Positions 1-8,914 of a stretch of 64,000 nucleotides of DNA are shown here, one piece after another. Source of the stretch: CAVSRC01 sp963781775 (GTDB lineage: Bacteria; Pseudomonadota; Alphaproteobacteria; Rhizobiales; Kaistiaceae); NCBI GenBank assembly GCA_963781775.1, contig CAWAHE010000014.1, forward strand, positions 124,001 to 188,000, read 5' to 3'. The notes under the pieces were generated by a model, which worked only from the letters and a program-made list of their open reading frames with translations, searched no databases and was not told the origin of the DNA. The position numbers were made by a program, and so were the translations under genes. How positions within the stretch are numbered: the first letter of the stretch is position 1; each line of letters starts with the position of its first letter.

Positions 1-694
1 TTTGTTCCGGCGTTCCGGACGCATCGATACCGATCACGCGGTCGGCGCGATCGTCGGCCGCAAACCCGACGATCATGCCGGCCTGCGTCGAGCCGGTCAC
101 GACACAGACGATGATGTAGTCGAACTTCACCCCCATCTGGGCTTCCTGTACCCTGACTTCCTCGGCGAAGCCGACATAGCCGAGGCCGCCGAGCTTATGG
201 ACGGATGCGCCGGCCGGGATGCCATACGGCTTGCCGCCGGCATCCTTCACCGACTGGATCGCGTCCTCCCAGCTCTTGCGGATGCCGATGTCGAATCCGT
301 CGGGCACGATGCGACTGTCGGCGCCCATGAGACGGGTCATCAGAATGTTGCCGACGCGGTCATAGACGGCGTCCTCGTGCGGCACCCAGCTTTCCTGCAC
401 GACGACGCACTTCATGCCGATCTTCGCCGCCGTCGCCGCGACCAGGCGCGTGTGGTTCGACTGGATGCCGCCGATCGACACGAGCGTGTCGGCGTTCGAG
501 GCGATCGCATCCGGCACGATGTATTCCAGCTTGCGCAGCTTGTTGCCGCCCATGGCGAGGCCGGAATTGCAGTCTTCGCGCTTGGCGTAGATTTCGACCT
601 TGCCGCCGAGCGCATGGGTCATGCGCGGCAGGTGCTCGATGGGCGTCGGGCCAAAGGTGAGCGGATAGCGTTCGAACTGGTCGAGAGCGAGCAT
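1..694 (-). CDS. acdS: 1-aminocyclopropane-1-carboxylate (ACC) deaminase, 3' end outside window
   Basis: This is the N-terminal 231 residues of a PLP-dependent ACC deaminase, the cytosolic enzyme that splits the ethylene precursor ACC into 2-oxobutyrate and ammonia and is typical of plant-associated bacteria. The start FERYPLTFGPTPIEHLPR, the GGNKLRKLEY segment with the PLP lysine at about residue 52, IQSNHTR with Ser 79 and VVTGSTQAG near 198-206 all fit the rhizobial AcdS type. The C-terminal residues that separate ACC deaminase from D-cysteine desulfhydrase lie beyond the window, so substrate specificity is inferred from overall likeness. The ATG at 694 has a GAGGA ribosome site just upstream. 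It lies 68 bases downstream of the rhamnose mutarotase gene in the same direction, in the place where rhizobial rha operons usually carry the kinase gene rhaK. Confidence 0.88.
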   Translation of the reverse strand, partial: MLALDQFERYPLTFGPTPIEHLPRMTHALGGKVEIYAKREDCNSGLAMGGNKLRKLEYIVPDAIASNADTLVSIGGIQSNHTRLVAATAAKIGMKCVVVQESWVPHEDAVYDRVGNILMTRLMGADSRIVPDGFDIGIRKSWEDAIQSVKDAGGKPYGIPAGASVHKLGGLGYVGFAEEVRVQEAQMGVKFDYIIVCVVTGSTQAGMIVGFAADDRADRVIGIDASGTPEQ

Positions 695-762
695 GGTTGT
701 CCTCGGGCGGCGGTCTTTACCGGCGAACGCTACCACCCGGCCAGTGTCCCGTCAGCGGGCCT

Positions 763-1077
763 TCACGGCATGTGGAAGACGGTGACCAGCGGCACGGCGA
801 CCGGCTCGTTGTCCGGCTTCGTTTCCATGATGTCGGCCATGTGGGCCCACCAGCGCTTCATGACGGGATGATTTGGCAGATCGTCCATCTTGTGATCGTC
901 CGTCCGCCACAACACGCCGAACAGCGTGTTGGTGTCGCGGTCGAGATAGATCGAATAGTCGGAGACGCCCGCCTGCTTAAGCAGGGTGACGAGTTCCGGC
1001 CAGATCTCGTCATGGCGGCGCTGGTATTCCGATTCCATGCCGGGATTGAGGCGCATCTTGAAGGCGTATTTCTGCAT
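763..1077 (-). CDS. rhaM: L-rhamnose mutarotase
   Basis: This 104-residue protein interconverts the alpha and beta anomers of L-rhamnose, supplying the form used by the isomerase (called RhaU in Rhizobium). It has the full family length. The conserved RRHDEIWPEL segment carries the catalytic His at residue 22, DYSIYLD carries Tyr 41, and KRWWAHM carries the paired tryptophans at 76-77. Its start overlaps the stop of the preceding permease gene by one base (TGATG), so it is translationally coupled and the last clear rha gene of the leftward operon. The identification rests on the whole-length motif match and the operon context. Confidence 0.95.
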   Translation of the reverse strand: MQKYAFKMRLNPGMESEYQRRHDEIWPELVTLLKQAGVSDYSIYLDRDTNTLFGVLWRTDDHKMDDLPNHPVMKRWWAHMADIMETKPDNEPVAVPLVTVFHMP

Positions 1078-2081
1078 CAGGCGGTTCTCCAGCGGCGGGT
1101 GATCTTGCCGGCGACGATGGGCAACGCGATGACCGCGATCAGGAGCGTGCCGATGAAGATCGATTGAACGATGCCGGGCACATTGAGCAGCCCGAATCCG
1201 AAAGTCAGCAATCCCATGACGAAGGCGGCGATGACGACACCGGGAATGGTGCCGGAGCCGCCGAGAATATTGACGCCACCGAGGACGACCATGGTGACCA
1301 CGTCAAGCTCCCAGCCGGTGGCGATGGTCGGGCGCGTCGAGCCGATGCGCGAGGTGAGCAGGATCGCGGCGACGCCGCTCATCAGGCCGGTGAGCAGGAA
1401 CAGGATGAAGCGGATGCGATCGACGCGAACGCCGGAGAAGAGCGCGGCGACCGGATTGTTGCCGATGGCGTAGATGCGCCGGCCGAAGACCGTGCGGTGC
1501 AGAACGACGCCGAAGACGATGGCGACGACCACGAACACGACGAATTCGAACGAGATCACCCACCAGACGTAGCCCTGGCCGAAATAGTCGAAGCCCGGCG
1601 GATAGTTTCGATAGACCTGATCGCCGAGCACGACATACGCAATGCCGCGGAACAGGCTCATCGTACCGATGGTGACGACGATCGAAGGAATGCGGAACCA
1701 GGTGACGATAAAGCCGTTGAAGGCGCCCGCGACGAGGCCGACGACGAGGCCGACGACAACCAGCGGCGCCGGGCCGAGGCCGGCGGTGGCGGCAGCGCCC
1801 ATGGCGGTCGAGGCGAGCGCGATGATCGAGGCGACCGAAAGGTCGATCTCGCCGGCGACGATGAGGAGCGCCATGGCGAAGGCAATGATCGCCTTTTCGG
1901 TGAAATTAAACGTGGCGTCGGAGAGGTTGTACGGATTGAGGAAGTAGGGCGAGGCCAGCGCGTTGAAGACGAAGATGGCAACGGCGACCGCGAAGAGGAT
2001 GACCTCCCAGCGCCTCCACCAGGCGGTGCTGCCGGCGATGCGATCCGGGATGACGTGCTGCGCGGTGGCCGGCCGGTTCAT
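1077..2081 (-). CDS. rhaQ: Rhamnose ABC transporter permease RhaQ
   Basis: This is a 334-residue inner-membrane permease of the ribose/rhamnose (CUT2, RbsC-like) family, one half of the membrane channel with RhaP. It has an N-terminal cytoplasmic stretch, then about nine hydrophobic segments. The family motifs EIDLSVASI (around residue 80), GAFNGFIVTWFRIPSIVVTI and YAIGNNPVAALFSG (coupling loop to the ATPase) are clear. The ATG at 2081 overlaps the stop of rhaP in an ATGA arrangement, which fixes the start and implies coupling. A longer upstream reading in this frame runs inside rhaP and has no family similarity. The assignment to rhamnose comes from the operon. Confidence 0.93.
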   Translation of the reverse strand: MNRPATAQHVIPDRIAGSTAWWRRWEVILFAVAVAIFVFNALASPYFLNPYNLSDATFNFTEKAIIAFAMALLIVAGEIDLSVASIIALASTAMGAAATAGLGPAPLVVVGLVVGLVAGAFNGFIVTWFRIPSIVVTIGTMSLFRGIAYVVLGDQVYRNYPPGFDYFGQGYVWWVISFEFVVFVVVAIVFGVVLHRTVFGRRIYAIGNNPVAALFSGVRVDRIRFILFLLTGLMSGVAAILLTSRIGSTRPTIATGWELDVVTMVVLGGVNILGGSGTIPGVVIAAFVMGLLTFGFGLLNVPGIVQSIFIGTLLIAVIALPIVAGKITRRWRTA

Positions 2082-3046
2082 GCCGCCACCGCCTCCTTGA
2101 GGATCAGGCGGCCGGTGCGCCGCTCGCGCCCGGCATTGACGATGACGGCGCCGAGAATGGCGACGCCGGAAATCGCCAGTTGCCAGAACGGTGAAACATG
2201 GATGACCGGCAGGGCGTTCCTGACGACGCCGAGGAAGAGCGCGCCGAGGACGGCGCCCGGCACGGTGCCGATGCCGCCGGCGATGGAAACGCCGCCGATA
2301 ACGCAGGCGGCGATGACCTGGAGTTCGAAACCGCCGGCGACATCGACATATGCAATCGTGTAGCGCGACGCCCACAGATAGCCGCAGAAGCCGGCGATCG
2401 CGCCGGAAATGCAGAAAGCGATGAACTGCGTCATGCCGACATTGATGCCGGCATAGACGGCGGCGACCGGATTGCCGCCGCTGGCGTAGAAGGCGCGGCC
2501 GGTGCGCGTGGCGCGCATGGCGAAGAGAAAGACGATCACGACGATGATGGCGAACCACGACATCATCGGCAGGCCGAGGATCTCGGTGCGCGGCACAGCG
2601 ATGAAAGCCGGGCTCATCTGGCGGCCGACAATCGAGGTGCCGCCCGAGGCGATGAAGGCGAGGCCGCGATAGATCGACAGCGTGCCGAGGGTGACGACGA
2701 TCGGCGGGATGCCGACCAGCCACACCATGGCGCCGTTGAAGGCACCGAGGATGAGGCCAATGCCGGCGGCAACCAGCATGAGCACCGGGATCGGCACGTC
2801 GGGAAACGACGCGTTGACAAGCGCGACCAGCACGCCGGTGAGCGCGATGTTGGCGCCGACCGACAGGTCGATGCATTTGGTCAGGATGACCGTCATCTGG
2901 GCGAGCGCCACCATGATGAGCATGGCGGTGTCGTTGAACAGGCCGACAAGGCTGTCGGGCGTGACGAAACTCGGCGTGATGAAGCCGATGCCGACGATCA
3001 TGACGAGCACGATGGCGCCGAGCAGCAGGTCGCGGTTGGCGCGCAT
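2078..3046 (-). CDS. rhaP: Rhamnose ABC transporter permease RhaP
   Basis: This is a 322-residue integral membrane permease of the CUT2 family that pairs with RhaQ. Hydrophobic segments run from residue 7 to the C-terminus. The motifs CIDLSVGANIALTG, GAFNGAMVWLVGIPPIVVTL and YASGGNPVAAVYAG are diagnostic. Its start overlaps the end of the ATPase gene rhaT by one base (TGATG), and its end overlaps rhaQ by four. The order ATPase, permease, permease, mutarotase is that of the characterised Rhizobium leguminosarum rha operon, which is the reason for the name. Confidence 0.93.
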   Translation of the reverse strand: MRANRDLLLGAIVLVMIVGIGFITPSFVTPDSLVGLFNDTAMLIMVALAQMTVILTKCIDLSVGANIALTGVLVALVNASFPDVPIPVLMLVAAGIGLILGAFNGAMVWLVGIPPIVVTLGTLSIYRGLAFIASGGTSIVGRQMSPAFIAVPRTEILGLPMMSWFAIIVVIVFLFAMRATRTGRAFYASGGNPVAAVYAGINVGMTQFIAFCISGAIAGFCGYLWASRYTIAYVDVAGGFELQVIAACVIGGVSIAGGIGTVPGAVLGALFLGVVRNALPVIHVSPFWQLAISGVAILGAVIVNAGRERRTGRLILKEAVAA

Positions 3047-4566
3047 CAGGCGGCTTCCGCGGCGACGTTGCCAGTGGCGGCGGCGACCAGCCGCTCAGCG
3101 GTGAGGCCCGCCGTATCGTAGCGGCCGACGATGCGCCCCTGCCCCATGACGATGACGCGGTCGGACATGCCGAGGATTTCCGGCAACTCCGACGACACCA
3201 TGATCACGGCCATGCCCTGCGCGGTCAGCTCGCGCATGAAGGCGTGGACGGCGGCCTTGGAGCCGACGTCGATGCCTTTCGTGGGCTCGTCGAGAATGAT
3301 GACTCGCGGGCCGGTTGCCAGCCACTTGCCGATGACTACCTTCTGCTGATTGCCACCGGAGAGCGTGCCGACATCCTGGCTGAGACTGGCGGCCCGGAGA
3401 TCGAGGCGGCCGGCATATTCACGCGCCAAGTCGAACTCGCGGGCGAGATCGAGGAAGCCGTTGCGCGCGATGTGGCCGAGCGAAGGCAGCGTGACATTCT
3501 GGAAGACCGGCAGGGCGAGCACGACGCCCTGGCGCTGACGCTCCTCGGGCACGTAGGCGATGCCGGCGGCGACGGCATCGGCCGGACGACGGACGGAGAT
3601 CGGTTTGCCATCGAGCACGACCGAACCGGCGGACGCGTGCGTAACGCCGAAGAGCGCCTGCATGACCTCGCTCCGCCCGGAACCGACGAGGCCATAGAAG
3701 CCGAGGATCTCGCCCTTGCGGAGGTCGAAAGAAATGTCCGCGAATTCGGTGGGGTTCGACAAGCCTTCGACCGTGAAGACCGTCTCGCCTGGCGAGGCCA
3801 GCGGCTTGGGGAAGATGTCGTCAACCGTGCGGCCGACCATGAGGGCGATCAGATTGGCCGGCGTCGCCTCGGCGACGAGGCCCGCGCCGACAGCGCGCCC
3901 GTCGCGAAACACGGTATAGCGATCGGCTATGCGGAAGATCTCCTCGAACTTGTGGCTGATGAAGAGGATCGCCTTCCCTTCGCGTTTCAGCTTGCCGATG
4001 ATCTCGTAGAGTTCCTCGACCTCCTTGTAGGAGAGCGATGCGGTCGGCTCATCCATGATGACGATGCGCGCATCGACCGACAGGGCGCGGGCGATGGCGA
4101 CAAGATGCTTGCGGGCGATGGCCAGCTCGCGCAGGCGCATGTCGGGATCAAGATCCACCTCGAGTTCAGCGAGGATTTCGCGCGTGCGCACGCGCATCGC
4201 TTTCCAGTCGAGGAAGCCGAAGCGGCCGGCGATCGGGTGGCCGAGGAAAACGTTCTCGGTGACCGTCAGGTCGTCGAACAGCACCGTCTCCTGATGGATG
4301 GCGGTGATGCCGCTGTGAAAGGCCGACTCGGCATTGGGAATGGTTATGTCGGCGCCGCCAAGGGCGATGCGGCCCTCGTCCGGCGCATAGACGCCGGTCA
4401 GAATTTTCACGAGCGTGGACTTGCCGGCGCCGTTCTCACCGACCAGCGCCGTCACTTCGCCGGGGAAAAGCCGGAGGTCGACCGCCTCGAGCGCCTTCAC
4501 GCCGGGAAACGATTTCGAGATGCCGATCATCTCGAGAACAGGCGTGGCGGTGATGGTCTCGGTCAT
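3046..4566 (-). CDS. rhaT: Rhamnose ABC transporter ATP-binding protein RhaT (two ABC domains)
   Basis: This is the cytoplasmic energy-coupling subunit of the rhamnose importer, with two tandem ABC domains in about 506 residues, as expected for CUT2 transporters. Domain 1 has Walker A GENGAGKS at 43-50 and Walker B VIMDEPTAS. Domain 2 has a degenerate Walker A (LVGSGRSE), the signature LSGGNQQK and Walker B ILDEPTKGID near residue 427. The start at 4566 gives the usual short leader before VLEMIGISKSFPG. An in-frame ATG at 4608 would add 14 residues with no family similarity, and neither start has a strong ribosome site. An imperfect hairpin separates it from rhaS upstream, and it is coupled to rhaP by a one-base overlap. 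Confidence 0.94.
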   Translation of the reverse strand: MTETITATPVLEMIGISKSFPGVKALEAVDLRLFPGEVTALVGENGAGKSTLVKILTGVYAPDEGRIALGGADITIPNAESAFHSGITAIHQETVLFDDLTVTENVFLGHPIAGRFGFLDWKAMRVRTREILAELEVDLDPDMRLRELAIARKHLVAIARALSVDARIVIMDEPTASLSYKEVEELYEIIGKLKREGKAILFISHKFEEIFRIADRYTVFRDGRAVGAGLVAEATPANLIALMVGRTVDDIFPKPLASPGETVFTVEGLSNPTEFADISFDLRKGEILGFYGLVGSGRSEVMQALFGVTHASAGSVVLDGKPISVRRPADAVAAGIAYVPEERQRQGVVLALPVFQNVTLPSLGHIARNGFLDLAREFDLAREYAGRLDLRAASLSQDVGTLSGGNQQKVVIGKWLATGPRVIILDEPTKGIDVGSKAAVHAFMRELTAQGMAVIMVSSELPEILGMSDRVIVMGQGRIVGRYDTAGLTAERLVAAATGNVAAEAA

Positions 4567-4668
4567 GGGCGGCGGCGATTCCGAACCCCGGTTCGCGAAA
4601 GACTGCATGGACCTGAGGGATATCTCAACGGGCGCTGCCAGCGCGCAGCGGACGCCAATCAGCGAAAA

Positions 4669-4698
4669 GGCGGGAGGCGGCCGGAACCGCCCCCCGCC
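4669..4698 (-). terminator. Hairpin between rhaS and rhaT, likely partial terminator or attenuator
   Basis: Read on the minus strand there is an inverted repeat with 11 paired bases per side and one internal mismatch around a 6-base loop. It is followed directly by TTTTCGC. This is a weak rho-independent terminator shape placed between the binding-protein gene and the ATPase gene. Such hairpins usually let most transcripts stop after, or be stabilised at, the binding-protein gene. Confidence 0.6.
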
Positions 4699-4713
4699 AG
4701 CTCGGGAGGAACC

Positions 4714-5709
4714 TCAGTAGACCTTGGAGAACTCGTCGATGTTCTTGGCGTCGAACACGAAGGGCGGCGCCATCGGGCCCGACAGATCGTCGTCGAGCTT
4801 GACCTTGCCGAGCCGGCCCATCGAGAGTTCGCCGCCCGCCTTCGCCGTCTCCTTCTTGGTGGCGAGGTTGTAGGCGATGGTTGTCGCGGCATAGCCGAGG
4901 TCGATCGGGTTCCACAGCGCGAACTGCGGCGCGGCGCCCGACTTGACATGGTTGATCATCTCGGACGGCAGGCCGAGGCCGGTGACCAGCACCTTGCCGA
5001 CGAGCTTGTTGTCCTCGACGTACTGGGCGGCGGCCGCGATGCCGACGGTGGTCGGGGCGATAATGACCTTGAGGTCCGGATCGCTGTCGATCAGGCCCTT
5101 GGCTTCGGTGTAGCTCTTGTCCTGCTTGTCATCGCCATAGACGACCTTGGTGAGATTGACGTCCGGGAACTTGCCGGCGTCCTTCTTCATGACCTCGATC
5201 CAGGCGTTCTGGTTGGTCGCGGTCGAGGTCGCCGACAGGATGGCGACGTTACCCTTTTTGCCGCCGAGGAGATCGGAGGCCATCTTCAGGCACTGGTCGC
5301 CGATGAGGTCGGTCGCCGAAGCGAGCAGGTTCATCTGGCGACCGTCCTTGGCGACGCCGGAATCGAAGGAGATGACCGTGATGCCGCGGTCCATCGCCTT
5401 CTTGAGCGCCGGCACCAGGGCGTCGGCGTCGTTGGCGGAGACCGCGATGGCGTTGACGCCCTGCGCGACCAGCGAATTGATGATGTCGATCTGGCCTTCC
5501 GGCGTCGCCTGGGTCGGGCCGGTGTAGATGACCTCGACGTCGCCGAGTTCCTTGGCGGCTTCCTGGGCGCCCTTGTTGGCGGCGTCGAAGAAACCGTTGC
5601 CGAGATTCTTGACCAGGAGCGCGATCTTGACGGTCGCGGCCGAGGCCGGATTGGCAGCGAGGGCAATCGCCATCGCGGTGCCGATCGCCAAAGTCTTCAG
5701 AAATTTCAT
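4714..5709 (-). CDS. rhaS: Rhamnose ABC transporter periplasmic binding protein RhaS
   Basis: This is a 331-residue periplasmic sugar-binding protein of the ribose-binding (Peripla_BP_4) type. It has a Sec signal peptide at residues 1-25 (MKFLKTLAIG start, ANPASAA cleavage region), then alternating strands and helices with KNLGNGFFDAANKGAQEAAK and ITVISFDSGV. It captures L-rhamnose and hands it to RhaPQ. The ATG at 5709 has a strong GGGAGGA ribosome site 7 bases upstream, the best in the operon. It is the first transporter gene after the regulator rhaR and is separated from rhaT by 147 bases containing a hairpin. The substrate assignment comes from context. Confidence 0.94.
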   Translation of the reverse strand: MKFLKTLAIGTAMAIALAANPASAATVKIALLVKNLGNGFFDAANKGAQEAAKELGDVEVIYTGPTQATPEGQIDIINSLVAQGVNAIAVSANDADALVPALKKAMDRGITVISFDSGVAKDGRQMNLLASATDLIGDQCLKMASDLLGGKKGNVAILSATSTATNQNAWIEVMKKDAGKFPDVNLTKVVYGDDKQDKSYTEAKGLIDSDPDLKVIIAPTTVGIAAAAQYVEDNKLVGKVLVTGLGLPSEMINHVKSGAAPQFALWNPIDLGYAATTIAYNLATKKETAKAGGELSMGRLGKVKLDDDLSGPMAPPFVFDAKNIDEFSKVY

Positions 5710-5771
5710 TGTGGTGTTCCTCCCATTGGTTGCGCAGATTTGCAGTTTTCTTGGCGTTGGTTGGGCGCGCC

Positions 5772-6581
5772 TCAGGCCGCCGATGTCGACCCCTCCCGTT
5801 TGGCGGCATTGCGGTCGGCGACGATGAGGCGGATTCCGGTTCGTTCGACGACCTTCGCATCGCGCGACGAGACTGCGTCGTCGGTGATGACGGTGTGCAC
5901 CCGCTCGAGCGGGCACAGGATCAGGCTCGAGCGGCTGGCGAATTTGGACGAGTCGACGAGGAGCACCAGTTCCTCGGCCTGGTTGATGAGCTTCTGCTCG
6001 GCCTGGATCAGCAGCGGATCGCCCTCCATGACGCCGATCGGACTGACGCCCTGCGCGCTCATGAACATGCGGCGCGCGTAGAAATTGCGCGTCACGTCGT
6101 TCTCGAAGGGGCTGAGGATGATGTTCTGCTCGCGATAGATGGCGCCGCCGGGCACGGTGATGGTGTTCTTGGAATTGCGCAGCAGATGCTCGGCGATGGG
6201 GAACGAATTGGTGAGAATCTGCATGCGGCGTCGGGCGAGATGGTGGACCATCTGAAAGGTGGTGGTGCCGCCGTTGATGATGATCAACTCGCCGTCCTCG
6301 CAGAGTTCTACGGCGGCCAGCGCGATGGCGCGCTTCTTGTCGATGTTGACCTCCTCGTTGACCGAGAAGGGGCGTCCTGCCAACCCAAGCGTCTGAGGCG
6401 GATGGAGGGCCTCGGCGCCGCCGCGCACGCGGCGCAGCCGATTGGCAACATGCAGCGAGCCGATGTCGCGGCGGATCGTCGCCTCGGACGCGCCGGTCAG
6501 TTCGACGAGCTCGGAAACCGTTACGACCGGTTTCGCGGACACTTCGCCAAGGATGACGCGGTGGCGCTCGATTTCGTGCAT
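5772..6581 (-). CDS. rhaR: DeoR-family transcriptional regulator RhaR
   Basis: This is a 269-residue DeoR-type regulator and the first gene of the leftward rhamnose operon. The N-terminal winged helix-turn-helix (residues 1-57) has VTVSELVELTGASEATIRRD followed by the RVRGGAEAL strand. The rest is the DeoRC sugar-phosphate-sensing domain with the IINGGTTTFQMVHHL motif. The ATG at 6581 follows a GGAGAA ribosome site and matches the usual DeoR start. An in-frame ATG farther out at 6632 would run into the operator region. In R. leguminosarum RhaR controls this operon, and here it probably acts on the paired palindromes between it and rhaD. Confidence 0.9.
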   Translation of the reverse strand: MHEIERHRVILGEVSAKPVVTVSELVELTGASEATIRRDIGSLHVANRLRRVRGGAEALHPPQTLGLAGRPFSVNEEVNIDKKRAIALAAVELCEDGELIIINGGTTTFQMVHHLARRRMQILTNSFPIAEHLLRNSKNTITVPGGAIYREQNIILSPFENDVTRNFYARRMFMSAQGVSPIGVMEGDPLLIQAEQKLINQAEELVLLVDSSKFASRSSLILCPLERVHTVITDDAVSSRDAKVVERTGIRLIVADRNAAKREGSTSAA

Positions 6582-6622
6582 AAGATTTCTCCAGTGTGAG
6601 ATCAAACAAGGTTTCCGGACAG

Positions 6623-6716
6623 TGTCAATCAAAAACGATCATTTCCAATAATATTGCACCGCAACCAATCACGATTGCACTGCAATATGCTCGGTTGTGA
6701 CCGCTTTTGATTGACA
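6623..6716. promoter_or_regulatory. Divergent rhaR/rhaD promoter-operator region with nested palindromes
   Basis: Between the two divergent rha units lies a symmetric block. Its outer arms TGTCAATCAAAA (6623-6634) and TTTTGATTGACA (6705-6716) are perfect reverse complements, and each contains an outward-facing TTGACA that could serve as a -35 box. Inside are two copies of ATTGCACYGCAA (6653-6664 and 6674-6685) exactly 21 bases apart. Each is itself a near-palindrome (TTGC-N3-GCAA and TTGCA-C-TGCAA). Two helical turns of spacing suits cooperative binding of a dimeric regulator, most likely RhaR. The -10 regions are poor, which suggests regulated promoters. Confidence 0.7.
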
Positions 6717-6790
6717 AGGCCGGGCGCTTTTGCGAGACCAAAACGCGAAGGCCAGACGGGCCACGCCCCTACAAGAATGCCGCTTTGCTC

Positions 6791-8884
6791 ATGACCGCAC
6801 CGATCGAAAGCCCCCTCCTCGTCAGCCGGTGGGACGACAGCCATGTGGCGACGCTGTCGCCGCCGGAGGCCCTGCTCTACCGCTCCAACCTGCTCGGCTC
6901 CGACCTGCGTATCACCAATTTCGGCGGCGGCAACACGTCGGCCAAGGTGATAGAGCGCGACCCGCTGACCGGCAAGGACGTCGAAGTGCTGTGGGTGAAG
7001 GGCTCGGGCGGCGACCTCGGGTCGATGAAGCTCGACGGTTTCGCCACATTGTATCTCGACAAGCTGGAAGGGCTGAAAAAGCTTTATCGCGGGCCGACCC
7101 AGGAAGACGAGATGGTCGGCTACCTGCCGCACTGCACGTTCAACCTCAATGCGCGCGCGGCCTCCATCGATACGCCGCTGCACGGTTTCCTGCCCTATAA
7201 GCACGTCGACCACATGCACCCCGACGCGGTGATCGCAATCGCGGCGACGACCAATTCGCGTGCGCTGACCAAGGAGATCTACGGTCACAGCATCGGCTGG
7301 CTGCCGTGGCGGCGTCCGGGCTTCGAACTGGGTCTGATGCTGGAGCGGTTCGCACGCGAAAACCCCGAAGCGGTCGGCGTGGTGCTGGAAAGCCACGGCC
7401 TGTTCACATGGTCGGACGATCCCAAGACCTGCTACGAGACGACGATTGCGACGATCAACAAGGCGATCGCGTGGCTCGCCGAACGGACCGCCGCGAAGGC
7501 GGCCTTCGGCGGCGCCGCCGTGACGGCCGAGGACGCGGCGGCGCGGCGGGCGGTGGCCAAACGGTTGATGCCGGTGATCCGCGGCGAGATCGGCAAGGCC
7601 GAGTCCAAGGTCGGCCATTTCGACGATGCGCCGGCGGTCCTGGAGTTCGTCAATTCGAAGCGGCTGAAGGAACTGGCAGCGCTCGGCACGTCCTGTCCAG
7701 ACCATTTCCTGCGCACCAAGATTCGCCCGCTGGTGCTCGATTACTCCGGCGACATCGACAAGACGCTCAGCGGCCTGCCGGCGGCGATCGCCGCCTATCG
7801 CGACGACTACGCCGCCTATTACGAACGCTCAAAGCATGCCGACAGCCCGGCGATGCGCGACCCGAATGCGGTGGTCTATCTGGTGCCCCGCGTCGGCATG
7901 ATCACCTTCGCCCGCGACAAGGCGACGGCGCGGATCGCCGGCGAGTTCTACCGCAACGCCATCAACGTCATGCGCGGCGCATCGTCGGTCGATACCTATG
8001 TCGGCCTGCCCGAGCAGGAAGCCTTCAACATCGAGTACTGGCTGCTCGAGGAGGCGAAGCTCCAGCGCATGCCGAAGCCGAAAAGCCTCGCCGGGCGCAT
8101 CGCGCTGATCACCGGCGGCGCCAGCGGCATCGGCCGGGCGACGGCGGCGCGGCTGCTCGCGGAAGGCGCGGCGGTGGTGATCGCCGATATCGACAAGCCG
8201 GCGCTGGAGACGACGCGCGAGGCGCTCGCCGGCCGCAACGGCAAGGACAATGTGCGTGGCGTGGTCATGAATGTCACCGAGGAAGCGGCGGTGATCGCGG
8301 CCTTCGGCGAGGCGATCGTCGAATATGGCGGGGTCGACATCGTGGTCTCCAATGCCGGCATCTCCTCGTCGGCGCCGATCGAGGACACGCCGGTCGAAAT
8401 GTGGGACCGCAACATGGACATCCTCGCCAAGGGCTATTTCCTGGTAGCGCGCGAGGCATTCCGGCTGCTCAAGAAGCAGAAGCTCGGCGGGGCGATCGTG
8501 TTCGTCGCCTCCAAGAACGGGCTCGCCGCATCGCCGAATGCCGCCGCCTATTCGACGGCCAAGGCGGCCGAGATCCATCTGGCACGAGGGCTGGCGCTGG
8601 AAGGCGCCGGCGAGGGCATCCGCGTGAACGTGGTCAATCCGGACGCGGTGCTGCGCGGCTCCAAGATCTGGACCGGCGAATGGCGCGAGCAGCGCGCCGC
8701 CGCCTACAAGATGAAGCCGGACGATCTGGAAGAACACTATCGCCAACGCAGCCTGCTGAAGCGCAATGTGTTGCCCGAGGACGTCGCCGAGGCGATTTAT
8801 TTCCTGGCCTCGGACATGGCGTCGAAATCGACCGGCAACATCATCAACGTGGATGCGGGCAACGCCCAGAGCTTCACGCGCTAG
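6791..8884 (+). CDS. rhaD: Bifunctional rhamnulose-1-phosphate aldolase/alcohol dehydrogenase RhaD
   Basis: This 697-residue cytosolic fusion carries an N-terminal class II aldolase domain (about 1-400) and a C-terminal short-chain dehydrogenase (about 430-697). The aldolase half has NFGGGNTSAK (43-52), metal-ligand His motifs HVDHMHPD and VLESHGLFTW. The dehydrogenase half has the nucleotide motif TGGASGIG and the catalytic YSTAK. It cleaves rhamnulose 1-phosphate to dihydroxyacetone phosphate and lactaldehyde and oxidises or reduces the latter. The start at 6791 (MTAPIESPLL) gives the usual family N-terminus; a TTG at 6707 would sit in the operator. It is followed after 30 bases by rhaI and is divergent from rhaR. 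Confidence 0.95.
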   Translation: MTAPIESPLLVSRWDDSHVATLSPPEALLYRSNLLGSDLRITNFGGGNTSAKVIERDPLTGKDVEVLWVKGSGGDLGSMKLDGFATLYLDKLEGLKKLYRGPTQEDEMVGYLPHCTFNLNARAASIDTPLHGFLPYKHVDHMHPDAVIAIAATTNSRALTKEIYGHSIGWLPWRRPGFELGLMLERFARENPEAVGVVLESHGLFTWSDDPKTCYETTIATINKAIAWLAERTAAKAAFGGAAVTAEDAAARRAVAKRLMPVIRGEIGKAESKVGHFDDAPAVLEFVNSKRLKELAALGTSCPDHFLRTKIRPLVLDYSGDIDKTLSGLPAAIAAYRDDYAAYYERSKHADSPAMRDPNAVVYLVPRVGMITFARDKATARIAGEFYRNAINVMRGASSVDTYVGLPEQEAFNIEYWLLEEAKLQRMPKPKSLAGRIALITGGASGIGRATAARLLAEGAAVVIADIDKPALETTREALAGRNGKDNVRGVVMNVTEEAAVIAAFGEAIVEYGGVDIVVSNAGISSSAPIEDTPVEMWDRNMDILAKGYFLVAREAFRLLKKQKLGGAIVFVASKNGLAASPNAAAYSTAKAAEIHLARGLALEGAGEGIRVNVVNPDAVLRGSKIWTGEWREQRAAAYKMKPDDLEEHYRQRSLLKRNVLPEDVAEAIYFLASDMASKSTGNIINVDAGNAQSFTR

Positions 8885-8914
8885 TGCCCGCGCCAGGCCG
8901 GGCAAGGGGGGAAC

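Noticed and set aside
3244..6081. A 945-residue plus-strand open frame opposite rhaT and rhaS
   Set aside because: It spans three rha genes on the other strand and has no family motif; another antisense shadow.
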